Assembly (NCBI GenBank): GCA_023700825.1
Contig: JAMPYE010000212.1
Location: forward strand, 1-7,076
Direction: 5' to 3'
DNA from: Thermoanaerobaculia bacterium
GTDB lineage: Bacteria > Acidobacteriota > Thermoanaerobaculia > Gp7-AA8
DNA length: 7,076 nt
This document shows positions 1-5,774 of the stretch, one piece after another. The position numbers were made by a program, and so were the translations under genes. Position 1 is the first letter of the stretch. Each line of letters starts with the position of its first letter. The notes beneath the pieces are model-generated. The model was not told where the DNA came from, searched no databases, and worked only from the letters and a program-made list of their open reading frames with translations.

Positions 1-506
1 AGCAGGGGGATCGCATTCTCGCGAACGGGCACGATCAGCTGAGTGTCTTCGGCCTGCTGGGCGAAAGCTCCGACGCCGACCTCCGCGACTGGATCCGGCA
101 GCTGATCGGGCAGGGGCTGCTCGAGCAGGATGGTGGCGAGTATCCCGTGCTGAAGCTGAATGCGTCGTCGTGGGAAGTGATGCGCGGGGAGCGGGAGGCG
201 AGGCTCGTTCAAATCGCGCGGCCCGGGAAGAAGGGGCGGAAGCGCGCCTCGAACCTCGCCGGCGTCCCGCCCGACGGATTCGACGCGGCGCTCTTCGAGA
301 AGCTCCGGTCCACGCGGAGTCTCGTCGCGAGGGAACGGCACGTGCCCGCCTACGTGGTCTTCGGCGACCGGACGCTGCTCGAGCTGGCGAGCAGGAAGCC
401 GCGCTCGCTCGAAGAATTCGAGAGCATCCACGGGGTCGGCGAGAAGAAGCTGCGCGATCTCGCGCCGAGGTTTCTCGAAGTCATCGTCCAGCACGAGAAC
501 GGCTGA
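1..506 (+). CDS. recQ: ATP-dependent DNA helicase RecQ, C-terminal part (5' end outside window)
   Basis: The frame is open from base 3 to the TGA at 504-506 and gives 167 residues. The first ~65 residues match the RQC winged-helix region of RecQ, with the typical run HDQLSVFGLL followed by LRDWIRQLIGQGLL and YPVLKLN. A basic linker (GKKGRKRAS) follows, then an HRDC domain at about residues 93-167 (FDAALFEKLR, VPAYVVFGDRTL, IHGVGEKKL). In RecQ these regions bind duplex and structured DNA, while the helicase core and zinc-binding region lie further N-terminal and are therefore outside the window. RecQ is a 3'-5' helicase acting in recombination and fork repair. The protein ends soon after HRDC, as in single-HRDC RecQ proteins, so the C-terminus looks complete. 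It is convergent with the OmpA-family gene. Family assignment is confident; only the start is unseen. Confidence 0.93.
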   Translation, partial: QGDRILANGHDQLSVFGLLGESSDADLRDWIRQLIGQGLLEQDGGEYPVLKLNASSWEVMRGEREARLVQIARPGKKGRKRASNLAGVPPDGFDAALFEKLRSTRSLVARERHVPAYVVFGDRTLLELASRKPRSLEEFESIHGVGEKKLRDLAPRFLEVIVQHENG

Positions 507-521
507 CGGCCGGACAAAATG

Positions 522-549
522 GAACGGGCCGCCCGAAGGCGGCCCGTTC
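522..549 (-). terminator. Hairpin terminator between convergent recQ and ompA-like genes
   Basis: Bases 522-533 and 538-549 form a perfect 12-bp GC-rich inverted repeat around a 4-nt loop. Read on the minus strand the loop is UUCG closed by C-G, the extra-stable cUUCGg tetraloop, and the stem is followed by CATTTTG, a short T-run. Read on the plus strand the loop is CGAA and no T-run follows. It lies 16 bp after the recQ stop and 23 bp beyond the ompA-like stop. The best reading is the terminator of the minus-strand envelope transcript, which may also act bidirectionally on recQ. Confidence 0.82.
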
Positions 550-571
550 GTGAACGTCACGGGGCGGAGCC

Positions 572-1216
572 TTACGGCTGTTCCGCCTTGATCTTGATCT
601 CGACGCGACGGTTGAGCTGACGCCCGTCGGCGGTGTCGTTCGACTCGCGCGGGGACGACTCACCGTAGCCGATCGTGTCGATGCGCGAGCTGGAGACGCC
701 CTGCCTCACCAGGTAGTTGCCGACCGACTGCGCGCGCTGCGAGGAGAGCAGCTGATTGTGCTCCATCGTTCCCGTCGAGTCGGCATGGCCGGCGAGCTCG
801 ATCATAGTGTCCGGGTATTTGGTGAAGACGCCGGCCATTTCGTCGAGGGTATCCCGCGATCCGGAGCGAAGCGTCGAGGAGTTGACGTCGTAGAGGATGT
901 CGTTCTTGATGGTGACGTTGATCTCGTCGTCCGCCGTGCGCTCGACCTCGAGACCTTCCACGCGCTCGAGCTCGGCCTGCTGCTTGTCCATTTTCCAACC
1001 GATCGCGGTGCCAATGGCTGCGCCGGCGGCGGCGCCTACTGCCGCTCCCGTGTTTCGCTCGCCGGACTGGTGGCCGACGACTGCGCCGATGATGGCGCCA
1101 GAGGCTGCGCCGACCGCCGCACCCTGCTTCGCCTTCTTGTGGGGATCCGTGGCCGAGATGCATCCGCTGATCGCGATGCTCAGAATTCCGATGCCGATGA
1201 TGATTTGCCTTTTCAT
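572..1216 (-). CDS. OmpA-family peptidoglycan-binding lipoprotein with glycine-zipper segment
   Basis: This 214-aa protein has a lipoprotein signal peptide: MKRQ, a hydrophobic core, then ISGC with the lipidated Cys at residue 19. Residues ~31-74 are Gly/Ala-rich in the pattern of a glycine zipper (GAAVGAASGAIIGAVVG, then GAAVGAAAGAAIGTAIG). Residues ~103-211 form an OmpA_C domain. Asp146 (in GHADSTG) and Arg161 (in SSQRAQSV) sit where OmpA proteins bind diaminopimelate of peptidoglycan, and the domain closes with the usual LNRRVEIKI. The family tethers the outer membrane to the cell wall. The start is supported by AAGGAG at 1225-1230, 8 nt before the ATG. It lies 154 bp downstream of the sortase gene, possibly in the same transcript, and ends at the 522-549 hairpin. 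It resembles YiaD/Pal-type lipoproteins, but I do not assign a specific gene name. Confidence 0.92.
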   Translation of the reverse strand: MKRQIIIGIGILSIAISGCISATDPHKKAKQGAAVGAASGAIIGAVVGHQSGERNTGAAVGAAAGAAIGTAIGWKMDKQQAELERVEGLEVERTADDEINVTIKNDILYDVNSSTLRSGSRDTLDEMAGVFTKYPDTMIELAGHADSTGTMEHNQLLSSQRAQSVGNYLVRQGVSSSRIDTIGYGESSPRESNDTADGRQLNRRVEIKIKAEQP

Positions 1217-1220
1217 GTGA

Positions 1221-1236
1221 GTTGCTCCTTCTTTCT
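1221..1236 (-). promoter_or_regulatory. Shine-Dalgarno leader of the ompA-like gene, copy of a shared 16-nt leader
   Basis: On the minus strand this reads AGAAAGAAGGAGCAAC, containing the AAGGAG ribosome-binding core, 4 nt before the start codon. The same 16 nt, with one difference, precede the sortase-substrate gene at 2666-2681. The site fixes the start codon at 1216. Confidence 0.75.
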
Positions 1237-1257
1237 GGTTACGAGGTTGCTGCTTTG

Positions 1258-1345
1258 ATCGGAAATGGGGTCAGAGCTTCGAGCTTCGGCCGGATTGCTG
1301 CATCCGACGCCGGGCCGGCTGCGAATCGCTGACTCCGTTCCCGAT
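1258..1345. repeat. Imperfect palindromic element (REP/MITE-like) in the sortase-ompA gap
   Basis: Bases 1258-1274 (ATCGGAAATGGGGTCAG) and 1329-1345 form an inverted repeat with 14 of 17 positions matching. Inside it are a tandem 7-bp direct repeat GAGCTTC at 1274-1280 and 1281-1287, and an inner hairpin with CGGAT (1291-1295) pairing ATCCG (1302-1306), extended by CGGC (1287-1290) pairing GCCG (1309-1312) across a 2-nt bulge. The arm motif AAATGGGGTCAG resembles ends that I recall flanking REP-associated (IS200-like Y1) transposases and their non-autonomous derivatives; this is memory, not a search. No transposase is in the window. It fills more than half of the 154-bp gap, so it may carry or disrupt regulatory signals of the ompA-like gene. 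No convincing promoter could be placed in this gap. Confidence 0.5.
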
Positions 1346-1370
1346 TCGCTGGTGCTGCGTGCGTCGAAAT

Positions 1371-1988
1371 TCACTCGACGCGAATGGCACGTACGATGAA
1401 GCGGTTCGGTGCGCGCCCGACGAAAGCGAACGGGTGACAGGTCACGAGCGTCAGTTCCTGTCCTCCAGTCGCATCGAGCACTCGGGTCTCTTTCGGAGCG
1501 ACGACTTCGAGTGAGACGACGCGGTACTCGTAGCTGTTCGGAGGGACCTCGAGGCAGATGCGGTCGTCGATCCGGATGTCACGCAAGCCCCGGAAGAACG
1601 TGTCGCGATGTCCCGCGAGCGCGATGTTCCCTGTCTCTCCCGGAAGTGCCGTCCACTCGATGTGGCCGACGGCGAGGGCGAGCGTCGCATCGTCGACTCC
1701 CTCGCGCACGATCGCGCTCACTCCGACGCGGGGGATCTCGATCCTCGCGAACTCGAACGGCTCCGCCGATCGTTGATCGATCGTGGCGGGGGCGACAAGC
1801 AGATTCGCTGCGACGACCACGCGTTCCTGTCGGGCGAGAGCCTTCTCCCGTTGCACGAAGGCGCGCTCCTGGCGTGCCTGATAGTTCCAGCGCAAAACGG
1901 TCGCCGCGAAGACTCCGCCGAGAATCGAGATGCCGACGACTGCGAGGGCAATCTCGAACCGACGGAGCCATTTCGCGGCGCCGGTCAT
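1371..1988 (-). CDS. Sortase, class D-like (LPxTA-type transpeptidase)
   Basis: This 205-aa membrane-anchored cysteine transpeptidase would cleave a C-terminal sorting signal and transfer the substrate to an amino nucleophile outside the inner membrane. It has a short cytoplasmic N-terminus, one hydrophobic segment (~residues 12-32) acting as an uncleaved anchor, a charged helical stretch (~36-57), and a sortase fold from ~78 on. The catalytic triad is visible: His127 in NIALAGHRDTFF, Cys184 in LTLVTCHPF, and Arg196 in APNRFIV. Length and motif layout fit class D/E enzymes. The LPATA motif in its neighbour favours class D, since characterised class D enzymes include ones using LPNTA. The ATG is 2 nt after the substrate stop and has no clear Shine-Dalgarno of its own, which suggests translational coupling. 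Sortase identity is firm; the class is inferred. Confidence 0.9.
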   Translation of the reverse strand: MTGAAKWLRRFEIALAVVGISILGGVFAATVLRWNYQARQERAFVQREKALARQERVVVAANLLVAPATIDQRSAEPFEFARIEIPRVGVSAIVREGVDDATLALAVGHIEWTALPGETGNIALAGHRDTFFRGLRDIRIDDRICLEVPPNSYEYRVVSLEVVAPKETRVLDATGGQELTLVTCHPFAFVGRAPNRFIVRAIRVE

Positions 1989-1990
1989 GA

Positions 1991-2662
1991 TTACGCGACC
2001 CGCAGTGCGCGAATCGCGAATGCGACGCCGATCATGAGGAGACCGATGGTCGCGAACAGGGGAAGGTTGCTCGCCGTGGCCGGAAGCTCAGTGGCCCTGG
2101 CGACGATCACAGGCTTCGGTGCCGGTGCCGGCTCGACCCACGCGATGACTTCCTTCTTGGGAGTCACGACGACGATCGGAGCGACCGGGAGCACTTCGGC
2201 CTTCGCCTCGCCCTTGTAGGCGTAGACCGGCTCTTTCACCAGCGGAGCGATCTCCATGGCGCGTCTCTCGGGGTAGACGATGTCGTGTCCGCCCTTGCTG
2301 ACCGGATCGGCCGAGTACCAGGTCCTGAGCGCGCGGTGGGTTCCCGCGACCTCGGGATAGAGCACGAATTCAGTGGTCTGAGTCTCTTCCCCGACGGCGG
2401 AATGATGGGGAATCGAAAGCACCGTCGCGAAGATCTGCGAGCGGTCTTCGTTCGTCACCTGGAGAAGGTTGCGATTCGTCATGCTCGGCAGAAGCCGGAT
2501 CACGTACGTTCCGGGCTGCAGAAGGGTCCCGCCGACGTCGAGAGGCTCGGCAATGCGCAGAAACGATGACTCCGGAATCTGGGCGATCGCGTCGAAGGCG
2601 GTGATCGTCCCGAACACGAAGACCAGGGTAGTCGCCAGCAGCAATCTCGTAAGTAGTTTCAT
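1991..2662 (-). CDS. Secreted sortase substrate with C-terminal LPATA sorting signal
   Basis: This 223-aa protein begins MKLLTRLLLATTLVFVFG, a signal peptide with a likely signal-peptidase I site after AIA (residues 25-27). Residues ~33-140 look like a small beta-rich domain (LDVGGTLLQPGTYVIRLLP) resembling uncharacterised acidobacterial secreted proteins with a G-x-x-L-x-x-G-x-Y pattern; I know no function for it. A Pro/Ala/Val-rich stalk (~155-190) leads to LPATA (193-197), a hydrophobic span (~200-217) and a short Arg-containing tail (RALRVA). This is a complete cell-wall sorting signal, and the sortase gene follows after 2 nt, so it is almost certainly the dedicated substrate. The ATG at 2662 is preferred over an upstream in-frame ATG at 2827 because the signal peptide starts there and AAGGAA sits 7 nt before it. 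The 55 upstream codons have no export-like character. Confidence 0.88.
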   Translation of the reverse strand: MKLLTRLLLATTLVFVFGTITAFDAIAQIPESSFLRIAEPLDVGGTLLQPGTYVIRLLPSMTNRNLLQVTNEDRSQIFATVLSIPHHSAVGEETQTTEFVLYPEVAGTHRALRTWYSADPVSKGGHDIVYPERRAMEIAPLVKEPVYAYKGEAKAEVLPVAPIVVVTPKKEVIAWVEPAPAPKPVIVARATELPATASNLPLFATIGLLMIGVAFAIRALRVA

Positions 2663-2665
2663 TTC

Positions 2666-2681
2666 GTTGTTCCTTCTTTCT
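2666..2681 (-). promoter_or_regulatory. Shine-Dalgarno leader that fixes the substrate start
   Basis: The minus strand reads AGAAAGAAGGAACAAC, with an AAGGAA ribosome-binding core, 3 nt before the ATG at 2662. It differs at one position from the leader of the ompA-like gene (1221-1236). Its placement supports initiation at 2662 rather than at the upstream in-frame ATG. Confidence 0.75.
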
Positions 2682-2821
2682 CGTGTTGATTGTCGTTGCC
2701 GGATTGGTCCGGCGCCGGTGTGAGATGGGGATCCGCAGATCCGGACGGAGGTGATCGAGACGACTCTCCACCCCTCTCTCGGGCATGCAATCAAGCTAGT
2801 CCTCGGCGCAGTTGCCCGGAA

Positions 2822-2869
2822 GCGCACTTACTACCCGGAGGGCTCGCCCGGGGCGCGTAGAAACTACCC
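2822..2869 (-). promoter_or_regulatory. Candidate tandem operator upstream of the sortase-substrate operon
   Basis: Two directly repeated 15-bp sites read on the minus strand as GGGTAGTTTCTACGC (2869-2855) and GGGTAGTAAGTGCGC (2836-2822). They match at 11 of 15 positions and are offset by exactly 33 bp, about three helical turns. The first copy contains the palindrome GTAG-TTT-CTAC. They lie 160-207 bp upstream of the substrate ATG, a plausible distance for an activator bound upstream of a promoter. Spacing and dyad symmetry suggest a dimeric regulator such as a response regulator, but no regulator can be named and there is no direct evidence of function. Confidence 0.35.
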
Positions 2870-2948
2870 CTCGATGGAGGACGGGGCCGGGAGATGCGAG
2901 ACGCGCGCGCGAGCGGGGAGACGACTCGAATGCCGGAGCGGCGTGGAG

Positions 2949-2976
2949 GCTCCGCGGAGCGCGTGACTGGGCACGC
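2949..2976. other. GC-rich palindrome pair downstream of the GGDEF-EAL gene, possible weak terminator
   Basis: GCTCCGCGGAGC (2949-2960) is a perfect 12-bp palindrome, followed directly by GCGTG-ACTGGG-CACGC (2961-2976), a 5-bp stem with a 6-nt loop. Next to the stop codon, CGGTC (2981-2985) can also pair with GACCG (2996-3000). These lie 25-52 bp beyond the end of the minus-strand signalling operon, where a terminator would be expected. None has a T-run and the stems are short, so the terminator reading is tentative. Confidence 0.3.
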
Positions 2977-3000
2977 GGTTCGGTCGGGGGCGCCGGACCG

Positions 3001-5319
3001 TCATGAGTCCGATTCCGCGAGTGTCGCGACCGGCCCCGCGCTCCTCTCGCCTGGGCGGGCCCTGCGGTCGGAGCGGGCCGTGGAATCGTTCCCGAGCGAG
3101 GAGGAGGGCATGTTAGGCCGCGCGCGGGGATTCTCCTGCTCGAGAGTCGCTATCCTCCGGTCTCGTTTCGAGATCTCCAGCTCGAGCACCTCGATTCGGC
3201 GCTCCAAATGCTCCGAGGCCACCGTCTCGAGGAGCCCCCGCTCCAGCATCCTGGCGAACGCGTCCGGCGGCAGCGGCATGCTGAAGTAGAACCCCTGAAC
3301 CTCGTCACACTGCAGAGTCTGGAGAAATGCGAGCTGCTCGACGGTCTCCACGCCTTCGGCCACGACCCGCAGCTTCAGACTGCGCGCCATGCTGATGATG
3401 GCGGTGACGATCGCGGAATCGTCGCCCGCGGCGCCAATCTGGCGGACGAAGGACTGATCGATCTTGAGGGCGTCGACCGGGAACTTCCTCAGGTAGCTGA
3501 GGCTCGAGTAGCCGGTGCCGAAGTCGTCGATTGCCACCTGCACTCCCTTTTCCCGCAGAGCCTGAAGAATCGAAGCAGCGGCCTCGGCGTGCCCCATCAG
3601 GACGCCTTCGGTGAGCTCGACTTCGAGGAAGTTCGGGTCCATGCCCGTCTCCTCGAGCACGGCGAACAGGCCTTCGACGAAGTTGTCCTGGTGCAGTTGC
3701 ATCGAGGAGACGTTCACGGCCATGGTGACGACGGGAATACCGGCAGCGACCCACAAGCGGGCCTGCTCACATGCCGTGCGAAGGACCCAGTTGCCGATCG
3801 GCAGAATGAGCCCGGAGTCTTCCGCGATGGGGATGAACTGGTCCGGCGGGACGATCCCTCGAATGGGATGCGTCCAGCGAATCAGCGCCTCGACGCCGGT
3901 GATCGCTCCCGTCTTCAGATTGATCTTCGGCTGATAGTGAAGATGGAACTCGTTCCGCTCCAGGGCGCGGCGAAGCCCCTCTTCCAGCGATTGCCGCTCC
4001 ACCGCCCGCGTGTTCATCGACTGCTTGAAGAACTGGCAGCCCTGGCGCCCGTTCTCCTTGGCCTGGTACATCGCGGTGTCCGCGTTCTTGATGAGCGTTT
4101 CGGCGTCGAGGCCGTCGTCCGGAAAGATGCTGACGCCGATGCTCGTGGTGACGTGGAGATCGTGCTGGTCGATGGAGTGAGGTTCCGCCACCGTCGCGAG
4201 CAAGCGTCTCGCCGTGACGGCAGCGTCTTCCCACTGTTCCGCCTCGGAGAGCAGCACGACGAACTCGTCGCCTCCCTGGCGGCTGACCGTGTCCGAGACC
4301 CGGACGCAACCGACGAGCCGTCTGGCGACCGATTGAAGGAGCTTGTCGCCGACCGGGTGTCCCAGTGAGTCGTTGATGTTCTTGAAATGGTCCAGGTCCA
4401 TGAACAGCACCGCCACCTGCTTGTTGTGTCGTGGCGCCATGGTGATCGCCTGGTTGACGCGGTCGTTGAACAGCATCCGGTTGGGCAGCCCGGTCAGGAA
4501 GTCGTGCTGTGCCGCATAGGTCATCTGGACCTGCATGCTTCGCGCCGCGCTCACGTCGCGGAACACGATGACCGCCCCGGTCGTCGTGCCGTCGCGATCG
4601 CGAATGGGGGAGACGCTGTCTTCGACCGGAATCTCATGTCCGTCGCGCCGGATCAGGACGCAATTGGACGGAAGGTGCATGGTCCGATCCTGATTGACGG
4701 CGAGAGCCATCGGGTCCGGAATGGCCTTGCGAGTCGTGGCGTCCACGATTCGGAGGACCTCGGTCACCGGCCTGCCCTTTGCGTCGTGCCACGACCAGCC
4801 CGTCATTCGTTCGGCCACGACGTTGAGGAAGGTGATGCCGCCCGCGGTGTCGGTGCTGACGACGCCGTCGCCGATGCAGTCGAGCGTGATCTGGGCGCGT
4901 TCCTTCTCGGCGAACAGAGCTTCCTCCATCGCCTTGCGCTCGATCGCATGCAGCAGGCCGCGCAGCAGCCCGCGCGACTCGATCTGGCCCTTGATGAGGT
5001 AGTCCTGGGCCCCATCCTGCAGGGACTGCAGCGCCAGCCTCTCGTCGTCCTGCCCGGTCAACACCACCAGCGGGGTCCGGAGCGCGGAGGCGTGGGCCCG
5101 CCTCACCGCCTCGAGGCCATTCGCGTCAGGCAATCCCAGGTCGACGAGGATGATGTCGAACGCCTTCGCTGCGAGCTGCTCCTCGGCCTCGCGCATGGAG
5201 GTCACGTGCGTGAGCTCCGTTGCACGGGAGCCCTGCTCGTTGAAGATTTCGCGGAGCAGCCGGGCATCTCCGGGGTTGTCCTCGATGAGGAGCAGCCGCT
5301 TGATCGGGCTCTGGCTCAT
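3001..5319 (-). CDS. Response regulator with PAS, GGDEF and EAL domains (cyclic di-GMP turnover)
   Basis: This 772-aa cytoplasmic protein has a receiver domain (residues ~6-125; acidic pair E13/D14, phospho-acceptor D60, T88, K110), a PAS domain (~140-258), a GGDEF domain (~268-432) and an EAL domain (~440-690). GGDEF motif residues 349-353 are intact, with an RxxD inhibitory site at R340-D343. The EAL domain keeps E477, N536, E568, D598/D599, K619, E655 and Q675, the residues expected in active phosphodiesterases. Both synthesis and hydrolysis of cyclic di-GMP are therefore chemically plausible, with phosphorylation and PAS input setting the balance. After EAL comes a heptad pattern L705-I709-L712-I716-(R719)-I723-L726, a short predicted coiled coil, and a ~40-residue polar tail that looks disordered. 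The ATG overlaps the preceding stop as ATGA and has GGAGG at 5328-5332, 8 nt upstream. It is the last gene of the operon. Confidence 0.95.
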   Translation of the reverse strand: MSQSPIKRLLLIEDNPGDARLLREIFNEQGSRATELTHVTSMREAEEQLAAKAFDIILVDLGLPDANGLEAVRRAHASALRTPLVVLTGQDDERLALQSLQDGAQDYLIKGQIESRGLLRGLLHAIERKAMEEALFAEKERAQITLDCIGDGVVSTDTAGGITFLNVVAERMTGWSWHDAKGRPVTEVLRIVDATTRKAIPDPMALAVNQDRTMHLPSNCVLIRRDGHEIPVEDSVSPIRDRDGTTTGAVIVFRDVSAARSMQVQMTYAAQHDFLTGLPNRMLFNDRVNQAITMAPRHNKQVAVLFMDLDHFKNINDSLGHPVGDKLLQSVARRLVGCVRVSDTVSRQGGDEFVVLLSEAEQWEDAAVTARRLLATVAEPHSIDQHDLHVTTSIGVSIFPDDGLDAETLIKNADTAMYQAKENGRQGCQFFKQSMNTRAVERQSLEEGLRRALERNEFHLHYQPKINLKTGAITGVEALIRWTHPIRGIVPPDQFIPIAEDSGLILPIGNWVLRTACEQARLWVAAGIPVVTMAVNVSSMQLHQDNFVEGLFAVLEETGMDPNFLEVELTEGVLMGHAEAAASILQALREKGVQVAIDDFGTGYSSLSYLRKFPVDALKIDQSFVRQIGAAGDDSAIVTAIISMARSLKLRVVAEGVETVEQLAFLQTLQCDEVQGFYFSMPLPPDAFARMLERGLLETVASEHLERRIEVLELEISKRDRRIATLEQENPRARPNMPSSSLGNDSTARSDRRARPGERSAGPVATLAESDS

Positions 5320-5774
5320 CCGTTAGGCCTCCGTTGGGGGAGCTTGACCTTCGTCAGCCAGAAGTCGTTGATGCTGCGCACCAGGCTCTCGAACGCCTCG
5401 AGCTGCACCGGCTTGCTCAGGTAGCAGTTCGCCTGGAGCTGATAGCTCTTCACGATGTCCGCCTCCGCCTCGGAGGTGGTGAGGATCACCGTGGGGATCG
5501 TCTTCAGGTCCGGGTCCGACTTGATGAGTGCCAGCACTTCACGACCGTCCATGCGGGGGAGGTTCAGGTCGAGCAGGATCAGGTCGGGGCGGGGAGCATT
5601 CATCCAGGAGTCTTCCTGCCGGAGAAAGCTCATGGCCTCGACCCCGTCCGCTGCCACGTGCAGGTGGATCGAGGTGTTAGGCAGGTGCTTGGCCATGTTG
5701 GCCTCTCGAAAGGCCTCCTGCGTCAACCGGACGTCGCCGGGGCTGTCTTCGACGAGAAGAACGTCTAGGTCCAT
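5316..5774 (-). CDS. Single-domain response regulator, Rcp1-like
   Basis: This 152-aa protein is a stand-alone CheY-type receiver with no output domain. The phosphorylation site is complete: E9/D10 acidic pair, D69 acceptor in LILLDLNLPRMDG, T99 in VILTTS, and K121 followed by Pro-Val. The insert around residues 52-63 (QEDSWMNAPRPD) and the C-terminal SINDFWLTKVKLP helix are typical of the cyanobacterial Rcp1 group, partners of phytochrome-like kinases. The gene overlaps the kinase stop by 10 bp and the next start by 4 bp, and has AAGGAG at 5780-5785, 5 nt before its ATG. It probably accepts phosphate from the upstream kinase and acts by protein contact or as a phosphate shuttle or sink. Its end target cannot be read from sequence. 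Confidence 0.94.
   Translation of the reverse strand: MDLDVLLVEDSPGDVRLTQEAFREANMAKHLPNTSIHLHVAADGVEAMSFLRQEDSWMNAPRPDLILLDLNLPRMDGREVLALIKSDPDLKTIPTVILTTSEAEADIVKSYQLQANCYLSKPVQLEAFESLVRSINDFWLTKVKLPQRRPNG

Larger units (their letters stand above)
2682..3000. other. Intergenic region upstream of the substrate-sortase genes, downstream of the GGDEF-EAL gene
   Basis: With the leader this makes a 338-bp gap. It contains no credible gene: the overlapping open frames lack ribosome-binding sites and recognisable protein features. It should carry the minus-strand promoter of the substrate gene, but I see no convincing -35/-10 or sigma-54 pair. Visible elements are two tandem GGGTAGT motifs (2822-2836 and 2855-2869), a 10-bp palindrome CCGGCGCCGG (2709-2718), an interrupted repeat GGATC/GATCC (2729-2742), and a cluster of GC-rich palindromes at 2949-3000 just beyond the GGDEF-EAL stop. 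Confidence 0.6.

Noticed and set aside
758..1258. Plus-strand open frames opposite the OmpA-like lipoprotein
   Set aside because: The minus strand has a lipobox, Gly zipper and OmpA_C domain with binding residues. The plus-strand frames show no features.
2709..2742. Palindrome CCGGCGCCGG and the GGATC/GATCC repeat as operators
   Set aside because: Short symmetric GC-rich words are expected by chance in this composition, and nothing ties them to a regulator.
2770..2815. Sigma-54-like GG/GC pair on the minus strand upstream of the substrate gene
   Set aside because: The GG and GC dinucleotides are separated by 12 nt rather than the required 10, and the flanking consensus is poor.
2663..2827. 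Possible 55-residue N-terminal extension of the sortase substrate from an ATG at 2827
   Set aside because: It would bury the signal peptide. A proper Shine-Dalgarno sequence precedes the ATG at 2662, and the extension also reads through the intergenic repeats.
2751..3289. Plus-strand frames across the intergenic region (2751-2966, 2812-3006, 2894-3289)
   Set aside because: Arg/Gly-rich translations typical of random high-G+C sequence, with no ribosome-binding site or family resemblance, and running into the GGDEF-EAL gene antisense.
3208..5424. Two long plus-strand open frames (3208-4368 and 4387-5424) opposite the GGDEF-EAL gene
   Set aside because: They are antisense shadows caused by high G+C. 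Their translations are low-complexity and match no family, while the minus strand encodes a complete, motif-perfect multidomain protein.
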